From Saururus chinensis (Eukaryota > Streptophyta > Magnoliopsida > Piperales > Saururaceae): a stretch of 64,000 bases of DNA. Position 1 is the first letter of the stretch. Every line of letters begins with the position of its first letter. Of this stretch, positions 57,263 through 64,000 are shown in pieces. The stretch is taken from the NCBI GenBank assembly GCA_035235625.1, contig CP141140.1:42589351-42653350 (forward strand). Reading direction: 5' to 3'. The notes beneath the pieces were generated by a model. It was not told the DNA's origin, did not search any database, and saw only the letters and a program-made list of their open reading frames with translations. The translations under genes were made by a program, and so were the position numbers.

Positions 57263-57569
57263 GAGATTCTTCATCTCTGTTGAAGAATTTGTTGTGACTC
57301 CTCTTATGTTTGTTATGTGAAAATCTTCTGTTTCAATTATATCTCTTCATGAATCCACCATTAACATGTGCTTCAACCTTTTTAGTAAATTCTAAAAAAA
57401 CAATGATAAAGGAACTCTCCTTTCTTCCTATTATTTTTTAGGTATTCCTCTCTTAAAATTTGTGGTTCTCTAGTCTTTATATAGGTCTCTAAGTCAGTCT
57501 GAAACTTTGACTCCAACTAGGAATAAACTCTCTTCTAGAAAGACTTAAACTAGGTAACCAAAATTACTA

Positions 57570-58220
57570 TGGTCTATTTGGATTGGTGGAAAGCAGGGGA
57601 AAGGAAAGGAATCTTCTTAAAATCTCTTAGTTTCCACTGTTTGGTGCAACGAGGAAAGAGAAACTAGAGTGAAAAGTGAGAGAAAATGGATGAAAATTTG
57701 GCCCAAAAAATTTCCACCCATCAACCCATGGATTTTGGGAGAAAATCATTGTACAAAACATTTATGTCTTTCTGCTACTACCACCACTGCCATCGCCGCC
57801 ACCGCCGTCACCACTACCACCGCTGCCGCTGCCGCCGCCACCACCTCTACCACCATCGATGCCACCACCACCACTACCATCGTCACCACCATCACCACCA
57901 ATGCCGCAACCACTGTTGCCACTATCATCTCTGCCACCACCTCTGCCGCCGCCACCGCCGCCACTGCCACTACCACCGCCGTTGCCACCTCCACCACCAC
58001 CAATGTCACTGCCGCCGCTGCTGCCACTGTCACCGCCACAACCACCACCACCATCACCGCTACCACCATCGCCGCTACCACCACTGTCAATTTTCTCTAA
58101 CATCATTTGTGTTACCAAATAGTAGAAAATATTTAGGAATCTCCTAGTTTCTCTTTCACCTGGATTCACTTTCTCTTTCTCTTTCCCATTCTCCCCATTT
58201 CCACCAATCCAAATAGACCC
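57570..58220. mobile_element. MITE with GGTCTATTTGGATTGG ends
   Basis: Terminal inverted repeats GGTCTATTTGGATTGGTGGA and TCCACCAATCCAAATAGACC are perfect over about 20 bp. CTA occurs at 57567-57569 and 58221-58223, a possible 3-bp target duplication as in PIF/Harbinger elements. The interior is mostly a CCACCACCG-type simple repeat. No transposase. Confidence 0.7.
57772..58090. repeat. CCACCG-type trinucleotide repeat
   Basis: About 320 bp of CCA, CCG, CTG and ACC triplets without a fixed long unit. All three plus-strand frames and several minus-strand frames stay open because of composition alone (Thr/Ala, His, Pro or Val/Gly runs), so no protein is inferred. Confidence 0.9.
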
Positions 58221-58223
58221 CTA

Positions 58224-58652
58224 GGGATCAATCATTCAATGTTTCCTTAGGGCATGACTATGCTAGCGGTCGATCAATATCAAGGGCCTTTATTGATAAA
58301 TTCTTGTATGTTTTTACAAAAGGTTGTTTTAGGTGGCGATCAATCGATTGAGCTTGTGTATGCTGCAACAATCAATTGATGACATAGTAAATTTATAGTT
58401 TTACCTTTTTTACCCTAATTCGGTCTCCCTTGCATGCTAGTAGCACGATCGAGCTTTTTTGTACCTTGCAAAAGATTTGATGGTTTAGGTACGTGCAATG
58501 TTGCTATTTGTATTTCCCATGCGCTATAATGTTTATTGTAGTTTAAAAACATTGTTTCTATTTGGCTTCTCACAGTTTATTTCATGTTGCATTGTAGTAC
58601 TTGTATGCTTTTATCTTAATTAATGGAAAGCATTCGCACTAACAAAACTAAC
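58224..58652. other. Gene-free stretch
   Basis: No exon or terminal repeat was seen between the MITE and the nested LTR pair. AATCGATTGA-like phrases are isolated. Confidence 0.4.
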
Positions 58653-61600
58653 TGAGATGTATGATTTTTATATATTTTATATGCCTATTTCCCTTATTTG
58701 CTAGTATATGAGTAGGTTAATTTAGGGATAATTAGAGTTTATTTATGTTAAAATAGATATTAGTAGTGTAATTTAAATATTAATTAATTAAATTAATTGT
58801 TTAGGAGTTTATTGAATTAATTAATTATTTAGGAGTTTATTTGAATTAAGTTGGTATTCTATTTGTCTTATATGTCTAAAATATGATTGTGAATTATTTA
58901 TACGTAAAACATGCTTCTCGAGGCATGTGGACGATGTTCGAAAAAATTCATAATACTCATGATATACTTACAAGTGTTGTGGACAACTTTCCACAAACGC
59001 ATACACATTGGAAACATATATGGACACAAATAGGAAAGCTTAATGAACAGAGAAGAAAGCTAAACAACAATGTGGACTGTCCAGACATAGGTCTTATTCC
59101 CAAAAGAGTTCTTCGACAGAAATGTCCAAATTATAGAGATTTGATTTTGGTTCAAATTGAGTGCAAATTTGTGCAAATGAATTGAGCATTTTAAAACCCC
59201 TTTCAATTAATCAATGTAGAACATGTTTAAAAGTTAAAATCAAAGAATGGGAGCTGATTTTGATTGAAAAGAGGGAATTTTAGTGGCTTCCATTGTTGAA
59301 CTTGACACAAAAATTTTACAGAAGGAAATTTTCAAATCAATTTCATGGATTTGGTCAAAATTCATAGTGTATGTTGATGTTATGATCAAATTTGTTTATA
59401 TTTGTTGTAATACTTAGATTTTAGTTGGCAAGTGGAAGGAGAAATGAAAGGGAAAAAAAATGTTGAACTGCCATTAATGGCGGAAGTGGGAGCAGCTGCT
59501 AGTTGTGTATGAAGTTATGAAGAAGAATCTAGTTGATGTCCAATGTAAAGAGAAAAACCATGCTAATTGATGGGTCACCATGCTAGTTGGTGCTTTGTTA
59601 GTTTCAGTAGAGTTTGAAGTAGTGAAGAAGAAGAGGAGGCACTGGTTGAAGAAGTCATGAAGAATTTGGGGCTTGCTTTTGATGGAGTCTAGACGTGCTA
59701 TGAAATGGAAAATGGAGTCATGCTGGAGAGTTGGAAGAAGAACAGAGAGATCACGATTGTGCAAGTGATGAAGCTAGAAGCTAGAGTTGTGGAGAGGCAG
59801 AAGACTAAAGCCAACATTGCGTTAAAAATAGGAAGTGGACCCATGTCAAAAACCCAAACAAAATAAAGACCGTAACATGTTGAACATAGAACAAAAAATC
59901 AATTCTAATTAAACTTAGTTTACCTAAATCAAATTTTATATAAACCTAAAGCCAGATTGAAAATAAATACAGAAAATAGACAGGACTCCACGTTAAGCTA
60001 TTGGGTTGAGAAGAAAATTTCTAGAATTTAAGTTGCTCAAGGCTAAAGTGGAGTGATATGCATGATTTTTATACAATTTATATGCCTATTAACTTTATTT
60101 TCTATTGTATGATTAGGTTAATTAAGGGTTAGTTAGAGTTTATTTATGTTAAGTTAGATATTAGTGGTGTGATTTAATTATTAGTTACTTTGGGCAATGT
60201 TAATTGTTTAGGAGTGTATTTGAATAAAATTAGTGTTTTGCATATGTCTTACACGTTTGAATTATGACTATTTATGTGATTTATGTGATGCACGCTTCCC
60301 AAAGCATGTGGATGATGTTTAGAAAATTTTTATGGTACACTAGACATGCTTAAAAGTGATTTGGACAACTTTCTAGAGTTGTGGACATGTTGGAAGTATA
60401 TATGGACATGAACATAAGAGGTTAATGAGCATAGGAAAATTTTGGACAGAAATTAGACAGATTACATTTATTTGAATTTGGGTTAAATTGAATACGAATT
60501 TGCATAAATAAATTAGGCATTTCAATACCCATTTTAATTTAGTTAATGAAGAACATGTTTAAAGTTTAAAATTGAAGAATAAGAGCTAATTTTTGTGGCT
60601 GCCATTGTCGAACACAAACAAGAGAGAATGAAGAAAGGAAACTAGAAATAAAGTGGGAAAGAATTAAGCAACAAGGAAACTTATAAAAGGAATGCTTAAA
60701 CATAGCAAGAAACTCTTATTTTTGGGATGAAATTGGGCAGTTAAACAAGGAAAATAGTTGTTGTCTAGAAAACTATTTAAAGACATAAAATCATAGAAAA
60801 ATCACATAAACAAAGATGAAGAAATCAGAGGACTCCATGCTAGGCTATTGGGCTGAGAAGAAAAATTCCAAAATTTAGAAGTGCTCAAGGCTAAAGTGGA
60901 GGGAGCTTTCCAAGTTATTTTTGTTTTATTTTTCCTTGAATACTTGTAAGTTTATTTAATTTTTAGTAGAGATTATATTAATTAGTGGCTAGTTTTCTTA
61001 ACTAAGGTTAGGATGAACTTCTTATTAATTTTAGAGAGATGTTTAATCTATGTGATTTGGTTAATTTAAAATGGGTTTTATGTTAATTGTTCTTATATCA
61101 ATTGGTGGATTAATTTCAATATGAGTCTAGTCATGCTTTTCTCATGATTTGAATTAGTTTTCATTAATTAAATGTTTGGTTTAAGATTGATCATTAGTAT
61201 AATTGGGTATGAATTGTGATTTATTCATATGGATACAACTTATGACTTGATTTTGTTACTTTGAAGCGAGGAAGAACATATTTTTAGTGTTTTGATTGAA
61301 GTCTTAAAAGTTGAAATTTTTCATGATAAATAGAATTGAATTCTAATTTATTGTGAGTTATATTTGGGAAGTAAATTGATGATCCTAGATGTGATAATTT
61401 ACAAGTTAATAAGAGGGGATTCTTAAACCTTAGTTAATTTTTATTTGATATTTTCTACACTTTTGATTGCTTTATTAGTTTAATTAAATTTCAGCTTTTA
61501 TATTTTATTTGAATTTTTTTTTGTGATTTAGTTAGCTTTAGTAATTTAAATTTATTCTTGTTTATTATTTACTTTAATTCTTCTAAGTTAGATTATTTAG

Positions 61601-62655
61601 TTTTGTTATTAGTTGTTAACTAGATTAGAGTTTACTTAAGATAGATTAAATTTGGTTTTCTGATTTCAAGTCTCTATAGGATCGACACTTGATTTAGCCG
61701 TTTAACTACTATAGATTTGTGCGCTTGCGAGTAAACAATTAAAATTTAACAACATGGAACAAAACAATTCAAGTTATCTTTTTTTTATTTTTTTCTCTTC
61801 TTCAATCATTTTAAGTTTATTTAATTTTTAGTATTTCTTAAGACAATAAGTAGCTAAGTTTTTCCTCGAAGGCTAGAATGAAGCCTTGCTAGTTTATATG
61901 GAATATTGATCATGGGAGTTGTTTGAATTTCCTTTACATGTGCTTTAATGTTTGTTTATTCTACTTATTTTCAATTGATAAACTCTATCTTGGATATAAG
62001 ATTAATCATGATCTTCTTATGAGTTGAGGTGGTTTTTATCAGTTAGTTATTTAGAGTTTTAACTCTTCAATTAGGGTTGGGTATTAATTGTGATTTGCAT
62101 CTTGTTGATACAATTATGGACTTAATCATAATCTTATTAAACAAAGGATAACATAATTTCTACTATTGAAAGTATGCTTAATGATGATATTTTCCATATT
62201 ATATGGGATTTAATTTGAATGTGTTATGAGAAAGTTTAGAAATTGAATCAATAATCATGGACATGACTCTTTATAAATTAATTCGTGCGGATTCTCATGC
62301 CTTAGTGGTTTGGTTGATTGGATATTTATATTGTTTGATATTGCTTACGTAGTTTAAATTGATTCTTAGAGTTTAGATTCTTATTAGATATTAGATTTAA
62401 CTTTGAATTCTATTACTTGTTTTTTATAGTTTTTGTAACTTTACTTCTTGTATTTACTTTGTTTTTCATTCTTATTTGTTTTAGGGTTTATATAGTAGGT
62501 GATTGATTGATAATTTCTTAACTAAATTAGAGTTAGACTCGATTAGATTAAAATTTGGTTTTTTGATTTCAAGACTCTGTGGGATCAACCTCGTTTAGCC
62601 ACTTTTCTACCTTTGATTCTTACGCTTGTGAGTAAACAATTAAAATTTAACAACA
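58653..62655. mobile_element. LTR-like element K-outer (family 3)
   Basis: It starts TGAGATGTATGATTTTTATA and ends GTAAACAATTAAAATTTAACAACA. The flanking five bases are CTAAC and TTAAC (one mismatch). It is the reverse orientation of J1/J2, sharing TTATATGCCTAT, TTAGAGTTTATTTATGTTA and the end region. It is interrupted at 60054 by a second copy of the same family; without that copy it is about 2.3 kb. Confidence 0.6.
60054..61754. mobile_element. LTR-like element K-inner nested in K-outer
   Basis: It starts TGATATGCATGATTTTTATA and ends TAAAATTTAACAACA, flanked by TGGAG and TGGAA (one mismatch). Left of it the outer copy reads CTCAAGGCTAAAGTGGAG, and right of it AATTCAAGTTATC. The inner copy has the same two pieces joined (near 60887-60925), which proves the interruption. 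Length is 1,701 bp. Confidence 0.7.
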
Positions 62656-62765
62656 TTAACGAGACTTATATTCCCTCCATCCTATGTTAATAGCCTAATG
62701 GAAATCTTAGTTAATTTTAGATTTCTAATCCAGACTATTTATCAATATAAACATTATATTCACAC

Positions 62766-63554
62766 TGTCACGACCTGGATTTTCAAAACCCTTTTTAATA
62801 AAGGATACACGATAAATCACGATAATTTTTTTCTTTCTTAAGTACAAATCAAATCATCGACTAAATATCCAAGTTGTGATAACTGTGGTTATCAAATACT
62901 AATATCAAAGCATATGATATTATTACATGTCAAAATTTAATAAATAGTTGGTTAGCCCTCTAAGTACAAGTTTGTCATATATTAGAAAATAAACAACCAA
63001 GTAAAGTTGGCTCTCACACTAGTAATTATAATTACTTAGAAGATTGTAGAAATAAGAAACAAGATCCCTTTAGTGCATTGTCATCCTCAAATGCCCACCA
63101 ATGTCCTGATCTTGCAATGTTCCCATCTAAAGAACCTGTAACCAAACATGACCAAACAACAACCAAGCATCTCCTCCTCCTGCAGGAGCATTTCAAAAGA
63201 ACAAAAGTATTAATTAATGTATTTTGGATCGGGCCAACATCAACCGATATCAGTTGCCTATGTACTCATTGGACAACATCTCCAATGTTTCCAATAAGAT
63301 CGAATCTAGACGTAGTTCTGCCTAGAAACTACACTATCCTAAGAAACATAGTATCACACATGAAATGTTTAAGTATTTTCAAGCAACCTACATTTTACGC
63401 AAGTCCTTTAATCATTCCACTTATTCTAATTAAACAAACAATATCAAACAATGTTATTAATTATCTCTCGAACCATTATTCAATAATGAATATCCTTATC
63501 TAAACCCAATGATAGACAAACTTATCAAATGTCAACCTAAGTGACAAATGATAT
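62766..63554 (-). mobile_element. LTR I fragment (family 1), inverted
   Basis: It starts TGTCACGACCTGGATTTTC. GGATCGGGCCAACATCAACC and ACGTAGTTCTGCCTAG (63230-63330) match LTR F at 55376-55480. It is cut at 63555 by LTR H and presumably resumes beyond the window. Confidence 0.6.
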
Positions 63555-64000
63555 TGTAACGACCCGTTTTTTGGTTACGCTTAACCCGGGTGGGTTAAGG
63601 GTAATTCGGTAAATTTGTGATCAAGTGTCGGGGGTTTCAAGGGATGAAACCCCTGTTGGTGGGTAGAGCTCGGAGTAACAAGCGTGATGAATCAAAGAAC
63701 GCGCAAAATGGAGGCCGGGAGCAAAAGCTATGACCTCGGGAAATGTGCCACATGGGCGGGACTCACTCAAAAAGAGCGGGATTACCTACCTGTGTGTGGC
63801 CTTGCAGCAAAGGACTCGTCAATACGAGTCCATCGGTACATAGAATGCTCAATTCCGGCTACGGGGTAGGAAGATATCGCGCGTTGAAGTTTAGATAATT
63901 TTGGATTAAAATAATATAGAAAAATATTATTTTAATCACATAAGGACAAATTAGCTGGCATCAGCACTGACACCAGCAGCTGCGTCAGCGGTGCCGCCCG
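63555..64000 (+). mobile_element. LTR H (family 1), 5' part at window end
   Basis: It starts TGTAACGACCCG, followed by TTAACCCGGGTGGGTTAAGG, GGAGGCCGGGAGCAAAAGC, GGGCGGGACTCAC and TCGTCAATACGAGTCCATCG, the family 1 head in full order. The right end is outside the window. Confidence 0.7.

Noticed and set aside
57669-58147. Open frames of 110-150 codons through the CCACCG repeat
   Set aside because: They are composition artefacts: nearly all frames on both strands are open and the products are simple Thr/Ala, His, Pro, Gly or Val runs.
58653-62655. Tandem duplication of the two halves of one repeat
   Set aside because: The pattern 5' part, 5' part, 3' part, 3' part is better explained by nested insertion: both copies have TG...CA ends, flanking near-duplications, and a clean rejoin of the outer copy.
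1-64000. tRNA, rRNA or other structured RNA genes
   Set aside because: No tRNA-like A/B boxes with cloverleaf or rRNA-like sequence were noticed on reading; a tRNA or Rfam scan would be needed to exclude degenerate ones.

Overview
The window is nuclear DNA from a flowering plant. It is AT-rich and intron-bearing, with one recognisable protein-coding gene surrounded by degenerate transposons. The gene has plant-type split structure, and the repeats include MULE, hAT and Ty3/gypsy chromovirus remnants, Stowaway-like MITEs and many LTR-like insertions. I cannot name the species. One gene in 64 kb suggests a repeat-rich genome.

The gene is cytosolic fructose-1,6-bisphosphatase (30091-35156, + strand, 12 exons, 341 codons). 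All splice junctions can be placed so that the frame stays open from ATG to TAA, and the metal-binding and active-site residues are present. Intron 2 uses a rare GC-AG donor.

Layout. 1-4.4 kb: a broken MuDR-type MULE gene on the minus strand, with PB1-like N-terminus, transposase, SWIM and CCHC parts, interleaved with arrays of a 32-bp repeat. 6.3-7.7 kb: hAT element 1. 8.1-12.5 kb: hAT element 2 with an 8-bp target duplication, a BED-finger remnant and a nested solo LTR. 14.3-18.3 kb: hAT remnant 3, then a 5'-truncated LTR that hosts a dead chromovirus (integrase, chromodomain, 3' LTR). 19.0-24.2 kb: hAT BED exon 4 split by a 4.9-kb LTR. 24.5-29.7 kb: MITEs, a copia-like LTR and a 665-bp foldback element. 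30-35.2 kb: the FBPase gene. 36-45.2 kb: a second MULE derivative broken by three LTRs. 46.4-50.6 kb: an inverted 4.25-kb LTR. 51.6-57.3 kb: an LTR nested in another LTR. 57.6-58.2 kb: a MITE filled with CCACCG-type repeats. 58.7-62.7 kb: an LTR inserted into a copy of its own family. 62.8-64 kb: two more LTR pieces, one running off the end.

The LTR-like insertions fall into three families. Family 1 carries a conserved head with GTCGGGAACAAAAG and GGGCGGGACC motifs, family 2 starts TGTAAGGTCCCT, and family 3 starts or ends with TGAT/ATCA. Most have TG...CA ends and a 5-bp target duplication but no internal retroelement region, as expected for solo LTRs. No intact autonomous transposon is present.

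The most unusual signal is the 32-bp tandem repeat with a 22-bp palindromic core (arms ATCGTGT and ACACGAT). It recurs in at least five blocks, all inside or beside the two MULE derivatives.
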